Shown piece by piece: positions 1 to 6,480 of a stretch of DNA of 6,480 bases. The notes under the pieces are model-generated. The model did not search any database and was not told the origin of the DNA. It saw only the letters and a list, made by a program, of their open reading frames with translations. This DNA comes from an uncultured Alistipes sp. (GTDB lineage Bacteria; Bacteroidota; Bacteroidia; Bacteroidales; Rikenellaceae): contig URBJ01000112.1 of the NCBI GenBank assembly GCA_900546005.1, forward strand, positions 1 to 6,480. Direction: 5' to 3'. The first letter of the stretch is position 1. Every line of letters starts with the position of its first letter. The position numbers were made by a program, and so were the translations under genes.

Positions 1-2255
1 ATTTTTCCGATATCCAAATCTATGTAGAGCCTCAAGGCGATAGCATCAATATAGAGATAGCCTTGAAGGAACGTCCCCGTGTAGACAAATGGAATGTAGA
101 GGGTATTCGAAAAGGACAACGTGACGAATTGTTCGAATCATTGAGTCTGGACGGAAAGCAGTTGTCGGATTTCATACTCAACAGTTCGAAGGATGCTATT
201 CAAAAGTATTTTAAAGAGAAAGGATTTTATAATACGGAAGTAACCTATCGAATCGAAGATCACGAAACGGTGAACAATATGGTTACGGTGGTCTTTGTCG
301 TGGATAAGAAAAAGAAAGTCAAGGTCGGTAAGATTACGTTTGAAGGCAATGAGGCGATTTCGGACGCCAAGTTGCGGGGATCGATGAAGAAGATTCACCA
401 GAAAAGTATCAATTTTTTCCGAAACAGCAAGCTGAAATCCAAAGAGTTGGAGGAGGATAAGGAAAATATCATCGATTATTACAATTCGAAAGGATACCGT
501 AATGCAGCGATTCTCAGTGATTCGGTTTATGCGATCAAGGATAATCGGATCGGTTTGGTATTCCGTGTCGAGGAGGGGAACAAATTCTACTACCGGAATG
601 TAACATGGACCGGAAACAGCATCTATGAAACCGATGAGTTGAATGCTATCTTGGCAATCAATAAGGGTGATACGTACGATAAAAAGACGCTTTACAAACG
701 ATTGGGACTTGGAAAAGAGGACAATATCGACGATATGACCTCGGTCAATTCGAGATACCAGAATAACGGATATTTGTTCTCGCGTATCGATCCGGGAGAG
801 GAGGTCGTAGGAGAAGACTCTATCGACTTGAACATCAAAATATACGAAGGAAAACAGGCCAAGATTAACGAAGTTGAAATCTCGGGTAATCAGAAGGTGT
901 ACGATAAGGTGATCCGTCGGGAGTTGTATGTGCGTCCCGGAGAGCTGTATAACCGTTCGCTGTTGATGGCAACGATCCGTCAGTTGAACCAATTGGGGCA
1001 CTTCAACCCCGAAACGATGATGCCCGACGTGCAACCCGTCGAAGGTTCATCCGAGTTGGTCAATATAGGTTTCCCGCTTGAAGAGGTTGCCAACGACCGA
1101 TTTGAAGTGTCCGGTGGTTGGGGTAGCGGCATGTTCGTGGGTTCGGTCGGCGTAACCTTGAACAATATTTCGATCAAAAACTTTTTCAAAAAAGGGGCAT
1201 GGCGTCCCTACCCTCAGGGACAAGGCCAGCAGTTGGCCATACGGGCACAAAGTAACGGTTCTTATTACAAAGCTTTCTCTTTGAGCTTTACTGAACCGTG
1301 GTTTGGCGGAAAGAAACCTAATTCGTTTACAGTCGGACTCTTCTATTCGGACGAATCGAATGCGTACTATGCTTGGCAATCGGGAACCAAACACTTTAGA
1401 ACCTTAGGTGCCTCGATCGGATGGGGACGTCGGCTTTCGTGGCCCGATCGGAACTTCTCCATGTATCATGAGATTAGCTATGAAGCCTACAACTTGAAGG
1501 ATTGGACCTCGTTTATCGTAGAAAACGGTACCTCCAACATTATCGCTCTGAAGACGGTTTTCAGCCGTAATACGGTGGACTCCCCGATCTATCCCCGGAC
1601 AGGTTCTGAGTTTTCGATCTCGTTGGCTTTGACTCCACCCTATTCGTTATTCCAGAATATCGATTATTCCGATCAGACCTTGACGGATCAACAACGGTAT
1701 AAATGGATCGAATATCACAAATGGCAGCTGAAGGCACAGTGGTTCTACCCCTTGACCAACAACAATAAATTGGTCCTGATGGCAAAAGCCGAAATGGGTT
1801 ATCTCGGAGCTTACAACAAAAATAAACCCTCTCCGTTCGAAGGATTCGATGTCGGAGGTGACGGTATGTCGGGATACAACGTCTATGGTGTCGACATCAT
1901 TGGACTGAGAGGATACGAAGACGGTGCACTTACCCCCTACTCTTATGATGCAAACGGTCGTTCCGACTATGCACGAGCATACAACAAATATACGCTGGAG
2001 TTAAGATATCCTATTGTTTTAAAACCGGCTTCTAATATTTATGCCTTGGTATTTGCAGAGGGTGGTAATGCCTTTCGTTCATGGCAAGAGTTTGATCCGT
2101 TTTTGATTAAACGATCGGTAGGTGTCGGTCTCCGTCTTTATCTGCAAGTCGTTGGATTGTTGGGTATCGATTGGGGATACGGTTTCGACAATCCTGTCGG
2201 ACGGACGACACGAAGTGGAGGGCAGCTTCACTTTATGATCGGTCAACAGTTTTAA
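1..2255 (+). CDS. bamA: BamA, outer membrane protein assembly factor (5' end missing)
   Basis: BamA folds and inserts beta-barrel proteins into the outer membrane. The frame is open to the left edge (first full codon at 3), giving 750 visible residues; Bacteroidota BamA is usually about 100 residues longer, so the start lies outside. The TTG at 63 is an internal Leu, because the upstream codons continue a typical POTRA strand (YVEPQGDSINIEI). Numbering from codon 3: the end of one POTRA domain at about 1-25, then four more at about 26-104, 105-190, 194-283 and 284-361, with repeated strands of the type KVGKITFEGN, VTWTGN and INEVEISGN. The 16-strand barrel begins near 364 (NDRFEVSGGWG). The conserved loop-6 motif (VRGF class) is seen as LRGY at 635-638, and the protein ends in an aromatic beta-signal (LHFMIGQQF). 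It leads an operon with two Skp-like chaperones starting 19 bases downstream. A generic Omp85 relative such as TamA is less likely given the five POTRAs and these neighbours. Confidence 0.96.
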   Translation, partial: FSDIQIYVEPQGDSINIEIALKERPRVDKWNVEGIRKGQRDELFESLSLDGKQLSDFILNSSKDAIQKYFKEKGFYNTEVTYRIEDHETVNNMVTVVFVVDKKKKVKVGKITFEGNEAISDAKLRGSMKKIHQKSINFFRNSKLKSKELEEDKENIIDYYNSKGYRNAAILSDSVYAIKDNRIGLVFRVEEGNKFYYRNVTWTGNSIYETDELNAILAINKGDTYDKKTLYKRLGLGKEDNIDDMTSVNSRYQNNGYLFSRIDPGEEVVGEDSIDLNIKIYEGKQAKINEVEISGNQKVYDKVIRRELYVRPGELYNRSLLMATIRQLNQLGHFNPETMMPDVQPVEGSSELVNIGFPLEEVANDRFEVSGGWGSGMFVGSVGVTLNNISIKNFFKKGAWRPYPQGQGQQLAIRAQSNGSYYKAFSLSFTEPWFGGKKPNSFTVGLFYSDESNAYYAWQSGTKHFRTLGASIGWGRRLSWPDRNFSMYHEISYEAYNLKDWTSFIVENGTSNIIALKTVFSRNTVDSPIYPRTGSEFSISLALTPPYSLFQNIDYSDQTLTDQQRYKWIEYHKWQLKAQWFYPLTNNNKLVLMAKAEMGYLGAYNKNKPSPFEGFDVGGDGMSGYNVYGVDIIGLRGYEDGALTPYSYDANGRSDYARAYNKYTLELRYPIVLKPASNIYALVFAEGGNAFRSWQEFDPFLIKRSVGVGLRLYLQVVGLLGIDWGYGFDNPVGRTTRSGGQLHFMIGQQF

Positions 2256-2274
2256 TAATTAAACATTTTGAATT

Positions 2275-2805
2275 ATGAAAAGATTGATCGTTTTGTTTGT
2301 GGTGATGTGTTGTGCGGTAGGTACGATGCAGGCACAATCACTAACTCAGGTACAAGGATATGTATTTATCAATTCGGAGGCTGTCTTCAAATCGCAGACC
2401 GATTATAACGATGCGATCAAACAGCTGGACGATCTTGCTGAACAGTATCAGAAGGAGATCGATCAGGCCTTTGCTGACTTGGATGAGCAATACAATAACT
2501 ATATAGCTCAGCGTGGCTATCTCTCCGAGACAAGTAAAAAGATGCGTGAGGATGAGATTATCAACCGGGAGAGAGAACTCAAACAGTACCAAGAACAGAT
2601 TTTCGGGCCAGAAGGAGACTTGATGAAAAAGAGAGTCGAATTGATTAAACCGATTCAGGAACGGGTATTCGGGGTGATCAATAGCTATGCAGAGAGTCAT
2701 GGATTGGGAATGATTATTGATCGTGCGAACAATCAGACGTTACTTTATTACGCTCCGGCTTTGGATAAAACGGAAGAAATTATAAATTTGTTGAATACTA
2801 AATAA
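2275..2805 (+). CDS. Skp/OmpH family periplasmic chaperone (first of two)
   Basis: Predicted periplasmic holdase that binds unfolded outer-membrane proteins after Sec export and delivers them to the BAM complex. The 176-residue length fits the Skp/OmpH family (about 160-190). Residues 1-20 form a Sec signal peptide (MKR, a hydrophobic core, then MQA before Gln21); the Cys pair at 12-13 has no proper lipobox, so it is unlikely to be a lipoprotein. A short beta segment (GYVFINSEAVF, about 28-38) is followed by a long, charged, Gln/Glu/Lys-rich helical stretch at about 40-135, the expected coiled-coil tentacle, and a closing beta region (LGMIIDRANNQTLLYY). That is the normal Skp order. The ATG at 2275 has no Shine-Dalgarno, only an A/T-rich leader, as is usual in Bacteroidota. 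It lies 19 bases after bamA and 20 before a second paralog, so co-transcription is expected. The family call rests on architecture and context; clients are inferred. Confidence 0.93.
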   Translation: MKRLIVLFVVMCCAVGTMQAQSLTQVQGYVFINSEAVFKSQTDYNDAIKQLDDLAEQYQKEIDQAFADLDEQYNNYIAQRGYLSETSKKMREDEIINRERELKQYQEQIFGPEGDLMKKRVELIKPIQERVFGVINSYAESHGLGMIIDRANNQTLLYYAPALDKTEEIINLLNTK

Positions 2806-2825
2806 CTTACTTTACAAAAAATGCT

Positions 2826-3389
2826 ATGAGAACGATTATGAAAATGGGTTTGGTAGTCGCTTTACTGATTACCGCAAGTACAACCTCTTTTGCTCAAAAA
2901 TTCGGTTATATCAATACGGCTGAAGTATTTACGTTGATGCCTGAGAAGGATTCGGCAGATGTAAAGATTCAGGCGTTGCAACAGGAACTGATGGATCAGC
3001 TCGATGCCATGCAGGTCGAATTGAACAAGAAGTATGATGATTTTCAGAAAAATCAGGCAACTTATTCCGATGCAGTAAAAGAGTTGAAAACACAGGAGTT
3101 TGCTGATATGCAACAACGTTATCAGAACCTGCAACAGACTGCAAGAACGCAGTTGGATCAGGCTCAGGCCGAGTTGTATAATCCGCTGATCGAGAAGATC
3201 CAACAAGCGATCGAAAAGATAAGTAAAAGCAACGGATACACGTTAGTGTTTAATTTGGCTGCAGAATCATTGGCTTACTACGATAAAGCAACGATGACCG
3301 ATTTGATGCCGTTGATTAAGACCGAACTGAAGCTGAAAGAACCGGCGGCAGCAGATACAGCGGCTGCAGATTCGACTGCTACAAAATAA
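2826..3389 (+). CDS. Skp/OmpH family periplasmic chaperone (second of two)
   Basis: A second Skp/OmpH-like chaperone of 187 residues, related to but clearly diverged from its upstream neighbour. The signal peptide is residues 1-23 (cleavage after SFA, before QKFGYIN). The mature protein opens with the family's first strand (KFGYINTAEVF), then a Gln/Leu/Lys-rich coiled coil at about 45-135, and a final beta region (YTLVFNLAAESLAYYD) where Skp trimers form their body. After the usual family end it carries an extra Ala/Asp/Thr tail (about 172-187) built on an imperfect AAADT/AAADS repeat. The ATG at 2826 was chosen because it follows the upstream gene by 20 bases; the ATG at 2838 would also leave a usable signal peptide. 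It is the last gene of the bamA operon, with a terminator hairpin beginning 17 bases after the stop. Whether the two paralogs form mixed trimers or serve different clients cannot be told from sequence. Confidence 0.92.
   Translation: MRTIMKMGLVVALLITASTTSFAQKFGYINTAEVFTLMPEKDSADVKIQALQQELMDQLDAMQVELNKKYDDFQKNQATYSDAVKELKTQEFADMQQRYQNLQQTARTQLDQAQAELYNPLIEKIQQAIEKISKSNGYTLVFNLAAESLAYYDKATMTDLMPLIKTELKLKEPAAADTAAADSTATK
3345..3374 (+). repeat. Two-copy 15-bp tandem repeat in the 3' end of the second skp gene
   Basis: Two adjacent 15-base units (3345-3359 and 3360-3374) match at 12 of 15 positions and encode AAADT and AAADS. They form the core of the Ala-rich C-terminal tail of the second Skp-like protein. 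The repeat is in frame, so copy-number change would only lengthen or shorten the tail by five residues. Confidence 0.7.
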
Positions 3390-3406
3390 AGGGTAATATT
3401 TTTGAA

Positions 3407-3442
3407 AAAATAGGGGAAAGGCGTCGGCCTCTCCCCTATTTT
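3407..3442. terminator. Bidirectional rho-independent terminator between convergent genes
   Basis: A near-perfect inverted repeat: the left arm 3407-3422 pairs with 3427-3442 over 16 positions with one mismatch (3418/3431), closing on a four-base GTCG loop. The GC-rich core (GGGG/CCCC and GGC/GCC) is flanked by A on the left and T on the right, so each strand's transcript has a hairpin followed by a U-rich tract. It starts 17 bases after the second skp stop on the + strand and about 70 bases beyond the oxidoreductase stop on the - strand, so it can end both units. Nothing else was seen in the 124-base gap 3390-3513. Confidence 0.9.
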
Positions 3443-3513
3443 ATTACCATGTGTTTCGATAAGATCTACGAGATCAATGAAATCCAGCTCCCGCAGGCCT
3501 CTTCATTAAAGGT

Positions 3514-4677
3514 TTATTCGATCCAAGGAACCCATTTTTGCGAATCGTCCCAACCTGAACGAACGGCTGTCTCGATAAACTGCATTCCCCGAACTCCATC
3601 GTGTACCGTCGGAAAATCGAGCATGTCAGCAGTCGGTTCCTTACCGTCCATCTTGGCTGAAACGGTACATGCAAAGTTGCGGTATATGTTGGCAAAGGCT
3701 TCGATAAATCCTTCGGGGTGTCCGGCCGGTGTCCGGGTGTTCCACAAGGCTGTTTCGCCGATTTTTGCATTGTTCCCGATGTGGATGATCTCCTCCGGTT
3801 TGTTGTTTCCTTTAAGAATCAGTCGATTGGGGTCCATCTGGCGCCACTCCATACCACCCTTCTCCCCGTAGACCCTAAACCGGATGTTGTTTTCCTCGCC
3901 CTTGGCAATTTGGGTGGCGGTCAGTGTTCCTTTCAATCCCCCATCGAAGCGAAGCATTGCTACGCCGTCGTCATCGACCTGACGTCCGGGGGCAAAGGTG
4001 TTCAACTCGGCACACAGTTCCGTTACGTGCTGCCCGGTAATGTATTCGCACAAGTGCCATGCATGAGTGCCGATGTCGCCGATACACCCGGCCTTGCCCG
4101 ACTGTTTGGGATCGGTCCGCCATCCTGCATTATTTCCTCCTTGAAGTTCGATTCGGTCGGCCAACCAACCTTGGGTGTATTCGACGTACAGCCGGCGTAA
4201 TTTTCCCAGTTCTCCGTTTGCGATCCGGGCTCTCATCTCCTTGACTGCCGGATATGCGGAATAGACGTGAGTGAGCGCCAAAATCAATCCACTCTCTTCC
4301 ACCTTGCGCTCCAACTGTTTGGCCTCTTCGAGCGAAAAGGTCATCGGTTTGTCGATTACGACATGGAAGCCGTGGTTCAAGGCCATTATGGCCGGATCGA
4401 AGTGGAATTTGTTTGGGGTAACGATCGTGACGAAGTCCATGCGTTCGCCTTCGGGAAGTGTAGCTTCGTGCTCGATCATCTGTTGGTAGGTGTCGTAGAT
4501 CCGGTCGTCGGGAAGAAAGTAGGAGCGTCCCGAACTTCTCGATATGTCTGGATTTACGCTAAAGCATCCGCATACGAGTTCGATTTGGTTTTCCATCAGG
4601 GCGGCTCTTCGGTGTATAGCGCCGATAAAGGCATCGCTACCTCCTCCGATCATACCCATTCTCAGTTTTCTGTTCAT
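3514..4677 (-). CDS. Gfo/Idh/MocA family NAD(P)-dependent oxidoreductase
   Basis: A 387-residue cytoplasmic dehydrogenase of the glucose-fructose oxidoreductase / inositol dehydrogenase family, which oxidises or reduces sugars, inositols and related polyols with a bound nicotinamide cofactor. The N-terminal Rossmann fold shows the glycine-rich loop (MIGGGSDAFIG, residues 9-19), and a later strand ends in VTPNKFH (86-92). The family's EKP motif is present as DKP (109-111), with the catalytic Lys at 110. The C-terminal alpha/beta domain carries GDIGTHAWHL (200-209); Asp201 and His205 have the spacing of the Asp/His pair that completes the catalytic Lys-Asp-His set in inositol dehydrogenases. 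There is no signal peptide, unlike exported members of the family. The ATG at 4677 sits just before the first Rossmann strand and has an A-rich leader without Shine-Dalgarno. It has its own promoter (4753-4784), and the yidC terminator lies upstream, so it is probably transcribed alone. Substrate and pathway cannot be assigned; no sugar genes are adjacent. Confidence 0.93.
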   Translation of the reverse strand: MNRKLRMGMIGGGSDAFIGAIHRRAALMENQIELVCGCFSVNPDISRSSGRSYFLPDDRIYDTYQQMIEHEATLPEGERMDFVTIVTPNKFHFDPAIMALNHGFHVVIDKPMTFSLEEAKQLERKVEESGLILALTHVYSAYPAVKEMRARIANGELGKLRRLYVEYTQGWLADRIELQGGNNAGWRTDPKQSGKAGCIGDIGTHAWHLCEYITGQHVTELCAELNTFAPGRQVDDDGVAMLRFDGGLKGTLTATQIAKGEENNIRFRVYGEKGGMEWRQMDPNRLILKGNNKPEEIIHIGNNAKIGETALWNTRTPAGHPEGFIEAFANIYRNFACTVSAKMDGKEPTADMLDFPTVHDGVRGMQFIETAVRSGWDDSQKWVPWIE

Positions 4678-4752
4678 ATTCTTCGGTTTTAAGTTTGTGC
4701 ACGCTATTTCAGGAAGACGAGATGTCTCAAAGAGTTTATCTGTCTATCTATA

Positions 4753-4784
4753 CAAATATAAGCAAAGGAACGAGGTGAGGCAAA
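4753..4784 (-). promoter_or_regulatory. Bacteroides-type primary sigma promoter for the oxidoreductase
   Basis: Read on the - strand, TTTG (4784-4781) is followed after exactly 20 bases by TATATTTG (4760-4753). This matches the Bacteroides -33/-7 consensus TTTG, spacer of 19-21, TAnnTTTG. Transcription should begin a few bases downstream, near 4745-4749, giving an untranslated leader of about 70 bases before the ATG at 4677. The position, between the yidC terminator and the oxidoreductase start, supports the call. No operator or riboswitch fold was recognised in the leader. Confidence 0.75.
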
Positions 4785-4841
4785 TGAAAATGGAGTTTTT
4801 ATGTACGGTCAATGGGAGTCGACAGCAGGCCATAGAGACAG

Positions 4842-4876
4842 AAAAAGAGCGACCACTTTGAAAGCAGCCGCTCTTT
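4842..4876 (-). terminator. Rho-independent terminator of yidC
   Basis: On the - strand the arms AAAGAGCG (4876-4869) and CGCTCTTT (4851-4844) form an 8-bp core. In RNA the stem can extend inward to about 14 pairs using G-U wobbles, closing on a loop of about five bases. The T run at 4846-4842 overlaps and follows the right arm, giving the U tract. It begins about 25 bases after the yidC stop and separates yidC from the oxidoreductase promoter. The + strand orientation has a poorer stem because the wobble pairs are lost. Confidence 0.8.
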
Positions 4877-4901
4877 GCATAAAATATTACGTCCGACACG
4901 C

Positions 4902-6480
4902 TTATCTTCTGCGCATCATCTGTTCTCGTTGCTTCATCATCTCCTCGTAGCGTTGTTGGAATTTACTCATCTTACGAGGCTTCTTGGCATTCTCCTTCAT
5001 CCGTTGGTGGAGCTTCTCCTCGTTGACGATGAAGCGGAAGCCATAGGTCTGTCCTATGGTAATGATGTTGCTGACCAGGTAGTAGTAGCTCAATCCGCTC
5101 GAGTAGTTGTTGAACCAGAAGAGCAACATCAGCGGCATGAGGTACAACATCATGAATTTCATACCGAACATTTGAGGTCCAGCCGTTGTTGCGGCATTCT
5201 GCGCGTAGTTGATTTTCGATGAGATGAATACCGAAACGGCCATCAACAGAGCGAAAAGGCTTACATGATCACCATAGAACGGAATGTTGAAAGGCAGTTG
5301 CAGAATGCTGTCGTACGAAGAGAGGTCGTCGGCCCAGAGGAACGATTTTCCGCGCAACTCGATCGAGGCCGGGAAGAACCGGAACATGGCGATCAGAATC
5401 GGGAACTGGATGAGCAACGGCAGACAACCGCCCATCGGATTCGCTCCGGCACTTTTGTAGAGGGCCAGCATGGCCTGCTGTTTCTTCATCGCATCTTCAG
5501 GCTTCGGATATTTCTCGTTGAGCTTGTCGATATCGGGTTTCAGCAGCCGCATTTTGGCTGTCGAGAGGTATGACTTGTAGGTCAGCGGCGAGAGCAGAAT
5601 CTTGATAAAGATCGTCAACAGCAGGATGATGATTCCGTAGTTGGAGATATATTTCCCGAGAAAATCGAAGGTGGGAATCACGATCCAGCGATTGATCCAA
5701 CCGATGATCCAACCACCCAGCGGTACCAGCTTTTGGATATGCAGGTCGTTGTAGTGTTTCAGCACCGAGTACTTGTTCGGTCCGAAGTAGAAGTTGAAGT
5801 GATACTGATCGGTCTGTTGTGTGTAAGGAACAGAGAGCTGTGCGTGGAAGTTTTTGATCTTCCCTTCGCCCGGTGCAAATGTCGTGTACCGCACCGATCC
5901 GTTCATAAAATCGTCTTCGGCAATGAAAATCGACGAGAAGAACTGCTGCTTGAAGGCGACCCATTTCAGTTTGGCATTGATCGTCTCCTCCTTCGACTCC
6001 TTGGAGATGCCCAACTCCTCGATTCCGTCATCGCCCGGGAAGTTATAGGCAATCGTCGTGTAGTTGTTCTCGTTATCGAAACCCTTCTCGTTTTGCGGCC
6101 CGATGTTTTGCCATACGATCTCCATATCGCTTTGGGTCGGCGAAAGCAGCTGCTGCATGCCGACAAAACGTACGTCGAAATCGATCATGTAGCTGTCTCG
6201 TTGCACCGTATAGACATAATCGATGTATGAGGCGGAATCGACGATCAACCGCAGGGTAATCTCTTTCTGTTCTTCATTTTCGGGGAAGCTCCAGTCTGTC
6301 GTCAGGGGCGTGAAGTAATACTCCGATGTCTGGATCTGAGCATCGTTATACCCCTGTTTGATGAAAAACGACAGGTCGAAGTGTGCGCTCGAGTCGGCAA
6401 ACAGCTCCAACGGAGTACCCGTATAGGTCTTGTAGTCCTTGAGTACGACTGAACTGACACGTCCTCCCTTGTTCGAAAAT
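4902..6480 (-). CDS. yidC: YidC, inner membrane protein insertase (5' end missing)
   Basis: YidC (Oxa1/Alb3 family) inserts and folds inner-membrane proteins, alone or with SecYEG. The frame is open to the right edge, giving 525 visible residues; Bacteroidota YidC is usually about 600 or more, so the first membrane segment and the start are missing. The TTG at 6410 is an internal Leu: upstream codons read NKGGRVSSVVLKDYKTYTG, the start of the P1 periplasmic domain. Numbering from 6479: the P1 beta-sandwich at about 1-250, then the conserved five-helix core with hydrophobic segments near 280-298, 348-369, 406-423, 442-457 and 459-476. Family signatures include SPLTYKSYLSTAKM, NPMGGCLPLLIQFPIL and the final NNYSSGLSYYYLVSN. 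Where most bacteria have the groove arginine (R366 in E. coli) this protein has Lys293. The tail (about 479-525) is strongly basic with no membrane segment, fitting ribosome contact. A terminator follows the stop. Confidence 0.96.
   Translation of the reverse strand, partial: FSNKGGRVSSVVLKDYKTYTGTPLELFADSSAHFDLSFFIKQGYNDAQIQTSEYYFTPLTTDWSFPENEEQKEITLRLIVDSASYIDYVYTVQRDSYMIDFDVRFVGMQQLLSPTQSDMEIVWQNIGPQNEKGFDNENNYTTIAYNFPGDDGIEELGISKESKEETINAKLKWVAFKQQFFSSIFIAEDDFMNGSVRYTTFAPGEGKIKNFHAQLSVPYTQQTDQYHFNFYFGPNKYSVLKHYNDLHIQKLVPLGGWIIGWINRWIVIPTFDFLGKYISNYGIIILLLTIFIKILLSPLTYKSYLSTAKMRLLKPDIDKLNEKYPKPEDAMKKQQAMLALYKSAGANPMGGCLPLLIQFPILIAMFRFFPASIELRGKSFLWADDLSSYDSILQLPFNIPFYGDHVSLFALLMAVSVFISSKINYAQNAATTAGPQMFGMKFMMLYLMPLMLLFWFNNYSSGLSYYYLVSNIITIGQTYGFRFIVNEEKLHQRMKENAKKPRKMSKFQQRYEEMMKQREQMMRRR

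Noticed and set aside
63..65. TTG as a possible start of bamA
   Set aside because: The frame continues upstream to the window edge with typical POTRA sequence, so this is an internal leucine.
138..1034. A 298-codon open frame on the - strand inside bamA
   Set aside because: It lies wholly antisense to an unmistakable BamA POTRA region, its translation resembles no family I know, and it is explained by codon bias of the + strand gene.
2308..2313. Cys-Cys in the signal peptide of the first Skp-like protein as a lipoprotein site
   Set aside because: The residues before each Cys do not fit a lipobox (Met or Cys at -1), and a normal signal peptidase I site follows at MQA before Gln21.
3463..3475. 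Inverted repeat GATCT-ACG-AGATC downstream of the oxidoreductase
   Set aside because: Only five base pairs around three bases, with no adjacent T run; too short to call an operator or terminator.
3449..4692. Several + strand open frames (3449-3871, 3718-4200, 4267-4692) opposite the oxidoreductase
   Set aside because: All are antisense to a gene with clear Rossmann and catalytic motifs; their translations are low in recognisable structure and overlap one another.
4544..4861. A 105-codon + strand frame running across the oxidoreductase start and promoter
   Set aside because: It runs against a gene start, a consensus promoter and into a terminator hairpin of the opposite strand; no family resemblance.
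4875..6230. Open frames overlapping yidC (4875-5222 +, 5265-5573 +, 5733-6230 +, 5497-5964 -)
   Set aside because: They are shadows of the YidC frame, with arginine/leucine-rich translations and no supporting motifs.

Overview
The window looks like a chromosomal core region of a member of the Bacteroidota, most likely order Bacteroidales. The evidence is the gene set (a BamA with two tandem Skp/OmpH-like chaperones, and a Bacteroidota-type YidC), the lack of Shine-Dalgarno sequences ahead of the internal starts (A/T-rich leaders instead), and one promoter matching the Bacteroides consensus TTTG-N20-TAnnTTTG. A genus cannot be fixed from this; an Alistipes/Rikenellaceae-like origin is only a guess.

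Layout: (1) Positions 1-2255, + strand: bamA, the outer-membrane barrel assembly protein, with its N-terminus cut off by the left edge. (2) 2275-2805 and 2826-3389, + strand: two different periplasmic Skp/OmpH-family chaperones, 19 and 20 bases apart from their upstream neighbours and evidently in one operon with bamA. (3) 3407-3442: a strong hairpin that can terminate transcription from both sides, between convergent genes. (4) 3514-4677, - strand: a cytoplasmic Gfo/Idh/MocA-family NAD(P)-dependent oxidoreductase of unknown substrate, with its own Bacteroides-type promoter at 4753-4784. (5) 4842-4876: a rho-independent terminator for yidC. (6) 4902-6480, - strand: yidC, the inner-membrane insertase, with its N-terminus cut off by the right edge.

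The bamA-skp-skp block forms a functional unit: outer-membrane proteins crossing the periplasm are held by Skp-like chaperones and folded into the outer membrane by BamA. YidC does the related job of inserting proteins into the inner membrane, but it lies on the other strand in a separate transcription unit. The oxidoreductase has no evident link to envelope assembly and is probably an independent single-gene unit.

I found no RNA genes, mobile elements, CRISPR arrays or large repeats. No intergenic gap exceeds about 225 bases. I see no sign of an undescribed multi-gene system; the findings listed are modest points on otherwise ordinary housekeeping genes.
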